Shown here one piece after another: positions 49,060-58,805 of a stretch of DNA of 64,000 bases. The DNA lies in assembly GCF_021405525.1 (NCBI RefSeq), contig NZ_JAGQAG010000004.1, forward strand, positions 124,001-188,000, given 5' to 3'. Source of the stretch: Ruegeria pomeroyi. Lineage in GTDB: Bacteria > Pseudomonadota > Alphaproteobacteria > Rhodobacterales > Rhodobacteraceae. Positions within the stretch are counted from its first letter, which is position 1; the number at the start of each line of letters is the position of its first letter. Below the pieces are notes generated by a model that was given only the letters and a program-made list of their open reading frames with translations, was not told the DNA's origin and did no database searches. The position numbers and the translations under genes are program-made.

Positions 49060-50364
49060 TCACAGCCTGTCGCGCAGGCTGAACCACAGCATCGCCAGGA
49101 TCAAGAGCGGCGTGCGCAGGGCCGGACCGCCCGGAAACGGGCGCCCGGGCACGCGTGCCATCAGATCGAACCGTTCCGCCTGTCCGGCGATGGTTTCCGC
49201 CGCGATCTGACCCGCCAGCGTTGCCAGTGCCACGCCATGACCCGAGAAACCCGACAGGCTCAGCATATTGCCCGACAGCCGTTCGAAATGCGGCATCCGG
49301 TTCATGGTGATGCCCAGCGTGCCGCCCCAGGCATGGTCGATGCGCACATCCGCAAGCTGCGGAAAGATCTCCAGCATCGGCTTGCGCACCTTGGCGGCGA
49401 TGTCGGACGGAAAGCGGTATCCATAGCTTTCGGTGCCACCGAACAGCAGCCGGTGATCATCGGAGAACCGGAAATAGTTGATCACGAACTTGCTGTCGGC
49501 CACCGCGTGGTTGTTGCGGATCAGCGCCTCTTGCCGTTCGGGCCCCAATGGTTCGGTGGCGATGATATAGTTGTTGATCGGCATGACCCGCGCCGCCACC
49601 CGGTCATCGAGCCGGCCCAGATAGCCGTTGCAGCCCAAGACCACGTGCCGCGCGGAAATCTCGGCCTGATCGGTGCGCAGATGGGCGGGATCGCCCTCGG
49701 TGAGCGCGGTTACCTTCGAACGCTCGAAGATGCGCGCGCCCGCGGCCACCGCCATCCGGGCCAGACCCAGCACCAGTTCCAGCGGGTCGATATGGCCCGC
49801 ATCCTCGTAGATAGCGCCGCCGTGATAAGCGTCCGAGGCCACCAGGTGCCGCATCTCGTCCCGGTCAAGCGCCCGGATCGCGGTATAGCCATAGTCCTCG
49901 CGCATATGGCGGACATGGTCGTGGCTGTGCCGGACAAAGCGTTCGCGATGATCGGCATGGATGATGCCGGGGTGGAAATCGGCATGCACCAGATCCGAGG
50001 CCGCCAGCTCGCGCACCAGATCGACCGATTGCCGCGCCACCTGCCACAGGGCATGGGCATGGTCGCGGCCCAGCATCTTTTCCAGCTCTTCCTGCTCCAA
50101 CCGTTGACCCTGCCCCACCTGGCCGCCATTGCGGCCAGAGGCGCCGAAGCCCACGCGCTGCGCCTCGAGCAGGACCACGTCATAACCGCGCTGCGCCAGA
50201 TGCAGCGCCGCCGAAAGGCCGGTGAACCCTCCGCCCACGACACAGACATCGCAGCTCAGCGCGCCCTTTGCCTGGGGGAACGGGTCGAGCTTCTTTGCCT
50301 GCGCGGCATAATATGACGGCGGGTATTCGCCGGGGCGGTCGTTTACGGTCAGCAGGTCCATCAT
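49060..50364 (-). CDS. FAD-dependent amine oxidoreductase (PuuB/OrdL type)
   Basis: 434 residues; the second codon is also ATG and has better ribosome-site spacing. The FAD motif CDVCVVGGGFTGLSAALHLA and the GFGASGRNGGQ motif are typical of gamma-glutamylputrescine oxidase-like DAO proteins. They oxidise amino groups of polyamine conjugates or N-alkyl amino acids in the cytoplasm. GFSGHGVALATLAGQ near the C-terminus is the second FAD contact. No other polyamine gene is next to it, so its role is open. Confidence 0.87.
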   Translation of the reverse strand: MMDLLTVNDRPGEYPPSYYAAQAKKLDPFPQAKGALSCDVCVVGGGFTGLSAALHLAQRGYDVVLLEAQRVGFGASGRNGGQVGQGQRLEQEELEKMLGRDHAHALWQVARQSVDLVRELAASDLVHADFHPGIIHADHRERFVRHSHDHVRHMREDYGYTAIRALDRDEMRHLVASDAYHGGAIYEDAGHIDPLELVLGLARMAVAAGARIFERSKVTALTEGDPAHLRTDQAEISARHVVLGCNGYLGRLDDRVAARVMPINNYIIATEPLGPERQEALIRNNHAVADSKFVINYFRFSDDHRLLFGGTESYGYRFPSDIAAKVRKPMLEIFPQLADVRIDHAWGGTLGITMNRMPHFERLSGNMLSLSGFSGHGVALATLAGQIAAETIAGQAERFDLMARVPGRPFPGGPALRTPLLILAMLWFSLRDRL

Positions 50365-50446
50365 CTCATCCCCTGTTTCGCCGCCTGCTATAGCAGCAAA
50401 TTCAGAGGCCTGCCAGATATGATCAAATTTTTGATCCGCCGTTATC

Positions 50447-51286
50447 TCAACCCGCCATGCCGATCAGCGCCACCCCTGCCGCCATCAGCGCCGCCGCCCC
50501 CAGACGGCGTTTCCAGTTGCCTTCTCCCAGAAAGACAAAGCCGATCAGGGCGGCAAAGATCACCGAGGTTTCGCGCAGCGCGGACACGGCACCAAGGGGG
50601 GCAAAGTTCTTGGCATAAAGGACCAGCCCATAGGCCGCCATCGACACCAGCCCGCCCAGGATGCCGGTGGCCCAGACCTTTGGCTTCAGCCCCGCCAGCG
50701 TGCTCCGTTTGCGGATCGCGACAAAGCCCGCGATGAAGAGATGCAGGAACGCCCCCCAGGCCCAATAGGACAGCGTGTTCTGCGACAGCCGCACCCCGAT
50801 CCCGTCGACCACGGAATAGGCCGAGATACACAGGCCCGTGCCCACCGCAAACCCCAGCGCCGCGCGCCCGACCCCGTGGCGCAGCGCCGACCAGCTGCTC
50901 AGCTGGATGCCGGCGGCGATGGTGGCAATGCCGACCCAGGCCTGCGCCGGCAGGGTTTCACCCAGCAAGAGCAGCGCCCAAAGCGCCACCAGCGCCGGTA
51001 CGATGCCGCGCGCGATGGGATAGACCACGCTCAGATCGCCATGACGATAGGCCTGACCCAGCATGTAGTAATAGCCGAAATGGATCACCGTCGAGAGCAG
51101 GATATAGGGCAGGCTTTCGGGCGCCGGCAACGGCAGCAGCATGACCATGATCCCGCCGGCCAGCACATGACCCGACGCGACAAGGCCCAGCATCGTGGTG
51201 CGGTCCGCCGCGCTTTTGACGATGGCGTTCCAGACCGCGTGCAACAGGGCCGCCGACAGGATGATGGCGACGATGCCCGCCGACAT
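50447..51286 (-). CDS. EamA/DMT-family transporter
   Basis: 279 residues with about ten hydrophobic helices in two homologous EamA halves (SAALLHAVWNAIVKSAADR in the first; VSALRETSVIFAALIGFVFLGE in the second). It is a drug/metabolite exporter-type membrane protein of unknown substrate. It begins one base after the stop of the Na/Pi symporter gene, so the two are co-transcribed. Confidence 0.87.
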   Translation of the reverse strand: MSAGIVAIILSAALLHAVWNAIVKSAADRTTMLGLVASGHVLAGGIMVMLLPLPAPESLPYILLSTVIHFGYYYMLGQAYRHGDLSVVYPIARGIVPALVALWALLLLGETLPAQAWVGIATIAAGIQLSSWSALRHGVGRAALGFAVGTGLCISAYSVVDGIGVRLSQNTLSYWAWGAFLHLFIAGFVAIRKRSTLAGLKPKVWATGILGGLVSMAAYGLVLYAKNFAPLGAVSALRETSVIFAALIGFVFLGEGNWKRRLGAAALMAAGVALIGMAG

Positions 51287-51287
51287 C

Positions 51288-52970
51288 TCAGTCCTCGTCC
51301 TGCGTTGCTGGCAGGGTTTCGATCAGGCGGGTCTCCAGCAGTTGACCGTTGGCATAAAGGATCGGATAGGCCACCGCCGAGACATGGCTGTTGAACTCGC
51401 GCAGGGCGCGCAGCGTTTCCAGATGGCAATCGCTGGTGTCGAAACTCTGCACCTCGCCATTCTGCAAGCGCCGGAAATGCCGCTTGCGGCTGCTGCGCTC
51501 GGCGCGTTTCAGCTCGGTCTTTTCCAGGCTCAACAGGCGCGCGCTTTCCAGATCGTCCGAGATCAGCACGTTCGAGGCCAGTTTCATGTTGGCCAGTATG
51601 GTCTCGTGCATCTGCTGCAATTCCGACCAGCCCTCTTTCGAGAACTGGTTGCCGGTCTTGCGCAGATCGCCCGCCAGAACGCAAAGCCGCCCGGCCACCA
51701 CGTCACCGGCGGTTTCCAGCCGCACCGCATATTCCAGCATGTCACGCGCGCTGCGCGCCGCGTCCTTGCCGATCTGATCGGCGGGCAGCGCGGCGACATA
51801 GCGGCGGATGCCCGACAGGCAGGCATTCACCTCTTTATCCAGCGACTGCACCGCCTTGATCCGGGTCTTGTCGCCATCGCGATAGAGGCCCAGAACCGGG
51901 CGGAACATCGCCTCGACCAGATCGGCCATGCGCAGCAATTCTCGCTTCAGGCTCGACACCGCCTGTGCCGGGCTGCCGATATGGGCGGGGTCGAGGCTGG
52001 AGGCCGGGCGCGCCAGGGTGTCCGCATCGACCGGCTGCGCCGGGTCCGGCAACAGCCGTGCCAGCGGCGCGGCCAAGAGGTTGCAGAACGGCAGCGCCAG
52101 CACCAACAGCGAGGCGTTGAAGGCCAGATGCGCATAGACCAGTTCCTGCCCGCCATGCTCGCCAGCGCCCAGACCGTTGCGCAGTGCCAGGTTGACCGCG
52201 AACAGGCATAGCACCGCCCAGGTGCCGCGCAACGCCAGATTGGCGAATGGGATGCGCCGGGCGGGCATCGTCATGCCGCGTGACAGCCAGACCGGGATAA
52301 AGGCGCTGCCGAAATTCGCCCCCAGCACCAGTGACAGGCCCGCGGCAAAGGGGATCGCGCCGATCTGAACCAGCGTCACGCACATCAGGATCGCCGCGAC
52401 CGAGGAATGCATGACAAAGGCCAGCGCGCCGCCCACGATAAAGGCGGTGACATAGTCGCGCGCCAGATAGTCGGCGATGGCGGGCAGAAAGGCACTGTCG
52501 CGGATCGGGTCCATCGCCTCGCGCAGGAACCGCAGCGAGATCAGGATAAAGGCGATGCCCATCAGGATGCGCCCGAACTGGCGCGCCTTGCGCTGTTCGG
52601 TCTTGACGAACAGCCAGCCGCCCACCGCCAAGAGCAGCGGCACCAGCCAGTCCAGCCGCCAGGACAGGATCTGGATCACCAGCGCCGAGCCCAGATCGCC
52701 GCCCAGCACGATCGCCAGCCCCTGACCGAACCCCATCAGCCCCGCCCCGGCAAAACCCGAAGTCAACAATGCCACCGCGGCCGAGCTTTGCAGCACCACC
52801 GCCATGACCAGCCCCACCGCCCCGGCCCGCATCACGCCGCTATTGCCGGTCATCACCCTTTGGAACGACGAGCCATAGGCGCGCTCGATCCCGGTACGCA
52901 CCATCCGCACCGCAAACAGCAGCAGCATCGTCGCGCCCGCCAGGCTGATCAGAAAGGAAAAGATCGCCAT
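51288..52970 (-). CDS. Na/Pi cotransporter-family protein with PhoU-like tail
   Basis: 560 residues. The N-terminal part has two Na/Pi-cotransporter repeats (MTGNSGVMRAGAVGLVMAVVLQSSAA and HSSVAAILMCVTLVQIGAIP; the paired QSSAA/HSSVA motifs are the hallmark). The C-terminal about 200 residues are helical and PhoU-like. It takes up phosphate with sodium or regulates phosphate flux. The EamA gene follows directly. Confidence 0.9.
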   Translation of the reverse strand: MAIFSFLISLAGATMLLLFAVRMVRTGIERAYGSSFQRVMTGNSGVMRAGAVGLVMAVVLQSSAAVALLTSGFAGAGLMGFGQGLAIVLGGDLGSALVIQILSWRLDWLVPLLLAVGGWLFVKTEQRKARQFGRILMGIAFILISLRFLREAMDPIRDSAFLPAIADYLARDYVTAFIVGGALAFVMHSSVAAILMCVTLVQIGAIPFAAGLSLVLGANFGSAFIPVWLSRGMTMPARRIPFANLALRGTWAVLCLFAVNLALRNGLGAGEHGGQELVYAHLAFNASLLVLALPFCNLLAAPLARLLPDPAQPVDADTLARPASSLDPAHIGSPAQAVSSLKRELLRMADLVEAMFRPVLGLYRDGDKTRIKAVQSLDKEVNACLSGIRRYVAALPADQIGKDAARSARDMLEYAVRLETAGDVVAGRLCVLAGDLRKTGNQFSKEGWSELQQMHETILANMKLASNVLISDDLESARLLSLEKTELKRAERSSRKRHFRRLQNGEVQSFDTSDCHLETLRALREFNSHVSAVAYPILYANGQLLETRLIETLPATQDED

Positions 52971-53118
52971 GGCTCAGCTTTGGGAACAGGTCGTGCAAGG
53001 GGTCGGGGGGCGGTTCAACGTGGCGGGCTCCTGTTCTTGTGTCCGAGTGGTCCCCGCCGCTCTCGGAAAGATATGAGACTCAATAGGTCGGGGGCCAGAA
53101 TTGGCCCAAGCTGCCTTT

Positions 53119-53130
53119 GTTTGCGCAAAC
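53119..53130. promoter_or_regulatory. 12-bp palindrome upstream of the Na/Pi symporter
   Basis: GTTTGCGCAAAC is a perfect dyad in the 221-bp gap between norF and the Na/Pi symporter (52971-53191). It lies about 150 bp before the symporter start. It may be an operator. No gene is seen in the gap. Confidence 0.35.
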
Positions 53131-53191
53131 GTGCAATGGGCAAACCCACAAAACCGGTATTTTCCGGGCAAAGACGGTCACGAAATGGCGA

Positions 53192-53449
53192 TCAGAGCAG
53201 CGACAGCGCCAGCAACAACAGCACAAACCCGGTCAGGACTGTTCCAATGCCGCGCATCCAGGGCGGGCTTTCACCCAGTTCCAGATAGCGCGACAGGATC
53301 AGACGGGCCTTGACCAGCGCCAGGATCAACACGCCCGCGCCGATCAGTGCCTGCGGCACCGGCACCAGTGTCAACAGCGCGCCTGCAAGGCTCAGCGCCA
53401 GCAGCGCCAGCCAGGCGCGGCTCAATGGGTCGGAGAGGAACCTGCGCAT
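53192..53449 (-). CDS. norF: NorF, small membrane protein of nitric oxide reductase
   Basis: 85 residues from ATG 53449, with three hydrophobic segments, resembling cytochrome c oxidase subunit IV/NorF. Its position after norE is the usual place of norF. The exact role is unclear; NorEF are thought to help Nor assembly or stability. A longer frame upstream overlaps norE and was rejected. Confidence 0.8.
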   Translation of the reverse strand: MRRFLSDPLSRAWLALLALSLAGALLTLVPVPQALIGAGVLILALVKARLILSRYLELGESPPWMRGIGTVLTGFVLLLLALSLL

Positions 53450-53453
53450 CGGC

Positions 53454-54002
53454 TCACCCCGCCAGATAGACAACCGGGTAGAGCAGGACCCAGACCAGAT
53501 CGACCATATGCCAGAACTGCGCGCCCGCCTCGATATTGCGGGGCGCGTCGCGCCAGGCCACCAGCAACAGGATCGCGACTCCGGCCAGAACATGCGCCGC
53601 GTGAAATCCGGTCAGCAGGTAATAGAACATGAAAAACGGATGGGTGTCATAGCTGATCCCCTGGGCCGCCTTGCCGGCATATTCCGCTCCCTTGATCACC
53701 AGAAACAGAGCCCCCAACCCCGCCGCAAGCAGCAGGGCCCAACGGGCCCGCGCGCGGCGGCCCGAGCGGCACCAGTGGAGCGCGCAAGCCGCGAGGTAGC
53801 CCGACGTGACCAGCACCACGGTGTTGAGCGCGGCCCCGGTGCGGTAAAGATGATCCTGCGCCTCGGCAAAGCCCGACGGATCGGTCAGCCGCACCGCCAG
53901 CAGCGCCACCAGACCGGCACCGAACACCAAAAGTTCGGACAGGATCAGAACCCACATCATGAGTTCGCCCGGCAACTCGTCGATCAGGGATCGCTCGCTC
54001 AT
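53454..54002 (-). CDS. norE: NorE, cytochrome c oxidase subunit III-like protein
   Basis: 182 residues with five predicted membrane helices and the subunit III motif FMFYYLLTGFHAAHVLAGV. It is the usual NorE accessory protein of nitric oxide reductase. Its ATG overlaps the norD stop (ATGA), and norF follows 4 bp after it. Confidence 0.9.
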   Translation of the reverse strand: MSERSLIDELPGELMMWVLILSELLVFGAGLVALLAVRLTDPSGFAEAQDHLYRTGAALNTVVLVTSGYLAACALHWCRSGRRARARWALLLAAGLGALFLVIKGAEYAGKAAQGISYDTHPFFMFYYLLTGFHAAHVLAGVAILLLVAWRDAPRNIEAGAQFWHMVDLVWVLLYPVVYLAG

Positions 54003-55921
54003 GCTCCGACCAGTTGCCGATAGATCTGCGGCAGGGCCAATGTCAGCCGGTTGGGGTCGGGGATCACGGCAAAACCGCCCTGTCCGAACATGCGGGGGAA
54101 CCAGCTTTTGCCGGATTTGTCGATGGTGACACCAAACACCGATTGGCCGGCGCGGCGTGCCTCGCGCACTGCCATGGCGGTATCCTCGATGCCGTGGCGG
54201 CCCTCGTAATGGTCCAGATCGTTGGGCTTGCCGTCAGTGATCACCAACAGCAGCCGCCGCTTGCGCCCCTGCCCGGCCAGATCGGCCGAGGCATGGCGGA
54301 TGGCAGCGCCAAGCCGGGTGTAGAAACCGGGCCGCAGCGAGGCGATACGGGCCTCGACCTGGGTGCTCATCGCCTCGCCGAAGCCCTTGCAGCGCTGCAC
54401 ATAGACGCGTGCGCGTTTCAACGAGCTGAAGGCGTGGATGGCGAAATCGTCGCCGCAGGCATCCAGCCCCCAGGCCAGCGCCGCCAGCGCCTCGCGTTCG
54501 ATGTCGATCACCGCACGGCCCGAGACCGCGCTTTCGGTCGAGCGCGAGACATCGAGCAGGATCGACACCGCCAGATCGCGCGCCACCGGGCGCGACTGCA
54601 TCCAGATGCGCTCGCTGCCCTCGCCATTGGCAAGCCGGTCCAGATGGCCGCGCACGGCGGCCTCGACATCCAGCTGGTCGCCGTCCAGATGGCCGCGCGT
54701 CATCATCCGGCCCGGGCGTAGCGCCTCGAACTGGCGCTTGACCGCGCGGATGCGGCGAGCGGTGGCCGGGTCGTGGGTAAAGGCCTCGGCGCCGTCCCGG
54801 ATCTCGGCCTCCGACGTCAGCACATTGACATGGTCGGGCAGATAGGCGCCGGTGCGCACGTCCCATTCGGGATAGAGCACCCGGCCCGAAAGCCGCTCGC
54901 GGTCCACATCCTCGGGCGCCAGATCCAGATGCAGTTTCAGCCGTGTCGGTGGCGCCTTGGAAATCTGGCCCAGTCCGATCTCGTCCTGATCGTCGGCGGC
55001 CTTTTTCGCGTTGTCGGGGTCATCGTCATCGACGCGGCGGTTGAGGTTCAGGAACTCGGCCCAGCTGAGGATCGCTTCGAACTTGTGCAGGATGAAGCTG
55101 TCTTGGCGCGCGGCCATGTCGGATTTGCGGCGCCGGGCGCGATGGGTCTTTTCGCCCGATTCCTCGGGCGGCCCCTCGGTATCGCGGCTTTCGGCCTCGT
55201 GATGCTCGGACAGGGCCACCGCGCGCAGCTCGGGCCAGAGCGGCACCGGGCGAAACGGTTGATAACCGCGTGGGGCGGTGAGGGTCTCGTCCATCGCCTG
55301 AAACTGCGTTGCCCGCGCCGAAAGCGGTTGCGGGTCGCCCAGCATCTGGCGGATCAACTCTTCGACTGCTGCCTCGGCAGGAGGCAGATCCGGCAGGTCG
55401 CGCTGCTGCAACAGGCCTTTGCACAGTTCGGCGTAGAGGGGGCGCAGGCCGGGTGCGTCGGAAAGCGTTGCCGCCACCATCGCCTGTGCCGCTGACAGCG
55501 CCCCCAGATCGGCGCGCAGTGGGTCATCCTCGTCGACACGGGTGCCGGCATGGGCGGCGGCGGCGGCCAGCCAGACATACAGCGCCCCGTTGGCCCCGCG
55601 CATCGGAAACACCGCCAGCCGTTCGGGCAGGCGCAAAACCTCGCCGTCGAAACTGGCGCGTGGCAAGGCCTCGGCCTCGGTGCCCAGACGGCGGCGCCAG
55701 CTCAGCCGGTGGCGCGAGATCTCGGGTGAGACCGGGCGCAGCTCGACCCCGGCGCTGCCGCCGAGGCCCCGGAAAAGAACGGCCAGCCGCCCCGCGACCT
55801 CTGACAGGTCGACCGCGGCTCCTTCGTGCACCAATGGTGCGTCGAGACGGCTGGCTAGGCTATGCCACAGTTTCCCGATTGTCTCCTCGGGTTCCCATGG
55901 CTCGAAGTCGATCTGAACCAT
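53999..55921 (-). CDS. norD: NorD, vWA-domain nitric oxide reductase activation protein
   Basis: 640 residues from ATG 55921 (GAGG upstream). A GTG 12 bp earlier is possible. The C-terminal von Willebrand A domain has the MIDAS motif DVSRSTES and a late ITDGKPND strand. NorD works with the AAA ATPase NorQ to insert the non-haem iron of NorB. It starts 8 bp after the norQ stop. Confidence 0.94.
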   Translation of the reverse strand: MVQIDFEPWEPEETIGKLWHSLASRLDAPLVHEGAAVDLSEVAGRLAVLFRGLGGSAGVELRPVSPEISRHRLSWRRRLGTEAEALPRASFDGEVLRLPERLAVFPMRGANGALYVWLAAAAAHAGTRVDEDDPLRADLGALSAAQAMVAATLSDAPGLRPLYAELCKGLLQQRDLPDLPPAEAAVEELIRQMLGDPQPLSARATQFQAMDETLTAPRGYQPFRPVPLWPELRAVALSEHHEAESRDTEGPPEESGEKTHRARRRKSDMAARQDSFILHKFEAILSWAEFLNLNRRVDDDDPDNAKKAADDQDEIGLGQISKAPPTRLKLHLDLAPEDVDRERLSGRVLYPEWDVRTGAYLPDHVNVLTSEAEIRDGAEAFTHDPATARRIRAVKRQFEALRPGRMMTRGHLDGDQLDVEAAVRGHLDRLANGEGSERIWMQSRPVARDLAVSILLDVSRSTESAVSGRAVIDIEREALAALAWGLDACGDDFAIHAFSSLKRARVYVQRCKGFGEAMSTQVEARIASLRPGFYTRLGAAIRHASADLAGQGRKRRLLLVITDGKPNDLDHYEGRHGIEDTAMAVREARRAGQSVFGVTIDKSGKSWFPRMFGQGGFAVIPDPNRLTLALPQIYRQLVGA

Positions 55922-55929
55922 CGCCGGCC

Positions 55930-56745
55930 TCACCCAAAGACGGCGGTGGTCAGATCGAGGAGCCCGCGTTTGATATCCTCGTCATCAGTGAGAGGTTCGA
56001 CCATGGCGGCCAGGATGGCGCGTTCGGTCGGCATGCCCTGCGCGATCAGGGTCGCGGCATAGACCACGAGGCGGGTGGAGACCCCTTCCTCCAGATCCTG
56101 CCCCTTGAGCCCGCGCAGCTTGCCCGCCAACCGGATCAGCGGTTTGCACCGCTCCAGCGGCAGGCCACTTTCCTGCGACACCACACGCGCCTCCAACTCG
56201 GGCGCGGGAAAGTCGAATTCCAGCGACAGGAAGCGTTGCCGGGTCGAAGGTTTCAGGGTCTTGAGGATGTTCTGGTAACCGGGGTTGTAGGAGGCCACGA
56301 GCATGAAGCCCGGTGCCGCCTCCAGCTCTTCGCCGGTCCGGTCGATCGGCAGGATGCGGCGATCGTCGGTCAGCGGGTGCAGCACGACGGTCACGTCCTT
56401 GCGCGCCTCGACCACCTCGTCGAGGTAACAGATCGCGCCCTCGCGCACCGCGCGGGTCAGCGGCCCGTCGACCCAGACCGTCTCGCCGCCCTTGAGCAGG
56501 TAGCGCCCGATCAGGTCGGCGGCGGCCAGATCGTCATGACAGGCCACGGTATAAAGCGGGCGGCCGAGTTTTGCCGCCATATGGGCCACAAACCGGGTCT
56601 TGCCGCAGCCCGTCGGCCCCTTCAGCAGAACCGGCAGATGGTTGTCATAAGCGGCGGTGAAGATATCGCATTCATCGCCCTGGGCGAGGTAGAAGGGGGC
56701 GTCAGCCGCCCCCGTTCCCATATGTTTCGATCCGTCCATCTGCAT
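55930..56745 (-). CDS. norQ: NorQ, MoxR-type AAA ATPase
   Basis: 271 residues from ATG 56745. Walker A is GPTGCGKT, Walker B is AICYLDEVVEA, and a sensor region is ASYNPGYQ. NorQ and NorD together mature the active site of NorB. The start overlaps the norB stop by one base (TGATG), which is why I rejected a start 19 codons upstream inside norB. Confidence 0.94.
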   Translation of the reverse strand: MQMDGSKHMGTGAADAPFYLAQGDECDIFTAAYDNHLPVLLKGPTGCGKTRFVAHMAAKLGRPLYTVACHDDLAAADLIGRYLLKGGETVWVDGPLTRAVREGAICYLDEVVEARKDVTVVLHPLTDDRRILPIDRTGEELEAAPGFMLVASYNPGYQNILKTLKPSTRQRFLSLEFDFPAPELEARVVSQESGLPLERCKPLIRLAGKLRGLKGQDLEEGVSTRLVVYAATLIAQGMPTERAILAAMVEPLTDDEDIKRGLLDLTTAVFG

Positions 56746-58112
56746 CACTCGGCCGGTGTTTCGACGGCGCCGCGCTCGATGATCTCGCGCCGCGGTACCC
56801 ACATGGCATAGATGAACAGCAGTGCGCCGATCACCACCACCAGGCCCGAGCCGAAACGCATCCAGTAGAAGATCGCGACCTGGTCCTGCACGTCCATGAA
56901 ATACTCGCCCATGACCCGTTGAAGGTGGGTCTGGATGGTACCGGCGAAGGTCAGCACAAAGGTCATAAAGACCATGCCGCTGCTCATCAGCCAGAAGGAC
57001 GCCATGTTCAGCACCTGATTATAGGGATCGCGATTGCGCAGGATCGGCATCGCATAGCTGAAGATCGCCAGGTTCAGCGCCACATAGGCCCCAAAGAACG
57101 CCAGGTGCCCGTGGGCGGCGGTGATCTGGGTGCCGTGGGTGTAATAGTTCACCCCGTGCAGCGTGTGCAGGAAGCCCCAGACCCCGGCGCCAAAGAAGGC
57201 GAGCGTGGCACAGCCCAGCGACCACAGCAGAGCGGCCTTGTTGGGATGGTCGCGACGGCCTTTCCACACCATGACAAAGGCAAAGGCCATCATGGCAAAG
57301 AAGGGGATCACCTCGAGCGAGGAGAAGACCGACCCGATCCACTGCCAATATCCCGGCGTCCCGATCCAGTAATAGTGGTGACCGGTGCCCAGAATGCCCG
57401 AGAACAGCGCGGCGGCGACGATGACATACAGCCATTTCTCGACCACCTCACGGTCAACGCCGGTCAGTTTCAGCATCAGATAGGCCAGGATCGAGGCCAT
57501 GATCAGCTCCCACACGCCTTCGACCCAGAGGTGCACGATGTACCACCAGTACTGCTTGTCCAGTGCCAGGTTCGAGGGGTTGTAGAAGCTGAACAGGAAC
57601 AGCAGTGCCAGACCCCAGAGGCCCAGAAGCAGGATGTTGGTGATCGCGGTCTTCTTGCCCTTCAGCACCGTCATCGAGACGTTGTAGAGAAAGATCAGCG
57701 CCGCCACGACGATGCCCGCCTTGACCCATTTGGGCTGTTCGATGAACTCGCGCCCCTCCTTGCCCAAAAGCCAGTGGCCCTCGAACAGGTTGAACACATA
57801 GGTCACCACCACGCCCAGCGTGCCCAGAACCAGGATCGCCAGCTGGATATAGGCCAGCTTGGTCGAGTGAATCTCGCGCTCGGCCTCCTCGGGGATCAGG
57901 AAATAGGCCGCCCCGAAGAAGCCGAGGATCAGCCAGACCACCAGCGAGTTGGTGTGCAGCATCCGCACGATGTTGAACGGCAGAAGCTCGCTCAGCGTGT
58001 TGGGGGCCACATAGATCCAGCCGGCGAGCAGACCGCCCAACACCTGGATCGCAAACAGGCCCATCGCTACGGCAAAGTAGACGAGGGCGATTTTCTGGGA
58101 TTCGTATTTCAT
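56745..58112 (-). CDS. norB: Nitric oxide reductase catalytic subunit NorB
   Basis: A 455-residue haem-copper oxidase-superfamily protein with 12 predicted helices, the normal size for cytochrome c-dependent NOR. Visible ligand motifs include LLPFNIVRMLHTNSLVVWL, HLWVEGVWELI, TGHHYYWIGTPGYW and HGHLAFFGAYVALNL. It reduces NO to N2O in the cytoplasmic membrane with NorC as electron entry. It starts 15 bp after the norC stop. Confidence 0.97.
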   Translation of the reverse strand: MKYESQKIALVYFAVAMGLFAIQVLGGLLAGWIYVAPNTLSELLPFNIVRMLHTNSLVVWLILGFFGAAYFLIPEEAEREIHSTKLAYIQLAILVLGTLGVVVTYVFNLFEGHWLLGKEGREFIEQPKWVKAGIVVAALIFLYNVSMTVLKGKKTAITNILLLGLWGLALLFLFSFYNPSNLALDKQYWWYIVHLWVEGVWELIMASILAYLMLKLTGVDREVVEKWLYVIVAAALFSGILGTGHHYYWIGTPGYWQWIGSVFSSLEVIPFFAMMAFAFVMVWKGRRDHPNKAALLWSLGCATLAFFGAGVWGFLHTLHGVNYYTHGTQITAAHGHLAFFGAYVALNLAIFSYAMPILRNRDPYNQVLNMASFWLMSSGMVFMTFVLTFAGTIQTHLQRVMGEYFMDVQDQVAIFYWMRFGSGLVVVIGALLFIYAMWVPRREIIERGAVETPAE

Positions 58113-58127
58113 GTCTGTGCTCCCTTC

Positions 58128-58580
58128 TCAGCCGGCGTCGTTGGGCGGCCAGCCCTGGGTGTCGATCGTGTTCGTCCACAGCAGGAAATCGGACAGGTTC
58201 CGCATCTCCGTATCGCTGAGGTCAAAGCGCGGCATCTGGCGACGGCCTTCGATGCCGGTGGGTTGCGCCTCCATCCAGCCCTTGAGCATCTCAAAGGCGG
58301 CATCGGGATCGTCCTGCACCCCCCAGCGCGTCATCACGTTGCCCAGTTCGGGGGCGAAATAGGCGCCCTCGCCCAGGATCGAATGGCAGTTGATACAGGC
58401 GTGTTTCTCCCAGACATGTTTGCCGTCGGCGACACTGGCGGTCAGCGTTTCGGCATTGGTCGAGGTCGACCTGATATACAGGTGGGAATGGGCCGACAGG
58501 GCCAGAAAGATGAGGATGAAGAAGAGGGACCCGCCATAGAAAATGTTGCGGGCCATGCTTTTGGTCATGACTTCGCGCAT
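58128..58580 (-). CDS. norC: Nitric oxide reductase cytochrome c subunit NorC
   Basis: 150 residues from ATG 58580 (AAGGAGAG upstream). One N-terminal membrane anchor (about 13-31) is followed by a periplasmic cytochrome domain with CINCH at 62-66. The C-terminal RRQMPRFDLSDTEM methionine is the likely axial ligand. It passes electrons from soluble cytochromes to NorB. It is first in norCBQDEF behind a Crp/Fnr-type box. Confidence 0.96.
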   Translation of the reverse strand: MREVMTKSMARNIFYGGSLFFILIFLALSAHSHLYIRSTSTNAETLTASVADGKHVWEKHACINCHSILGEGAYFAPELGNVMTRWGVQDDPDAAFEMLKGWMEAQPTGIEGRRQMPRFDLSDTEMRNLSDFLLWTNTIDTQGWPPNDAG

Positions 58581-58642
58581 CGCGCTCTCCTTTGCGCCGC
58601 GTTTCTGATGGGGCGACAATGGCGGGCGGGGCGAAAGATGCC

Positions 58643-58656
58643 TTAACCAAAGTCAA
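58643..58656 (-). promoter_or_regulatory. Crp/Fnr-type box upstream of norC
   Basis: Read toward norC the site is TTGACTTTGGTTAA, centred about 70 bp before the norC ATG. It shares TTGACTTT with the boxes at nosC and nirS. Confidence 0.7.
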
Positions 58657-58805
58657 GACAGGCGCCGAATGCCGCTCCTTGGCCCTTGCGGGCCTCCTCG
58701 CGATGCCCGGCGAGGACGCCCGCAAGGGCGGAAGAGCCGACAGGATTTGCGCTGGACAGCGGGTGTGGCTGCGGGTCACTCTTGGTGCAAAACAGGCCGT
58801 TTACC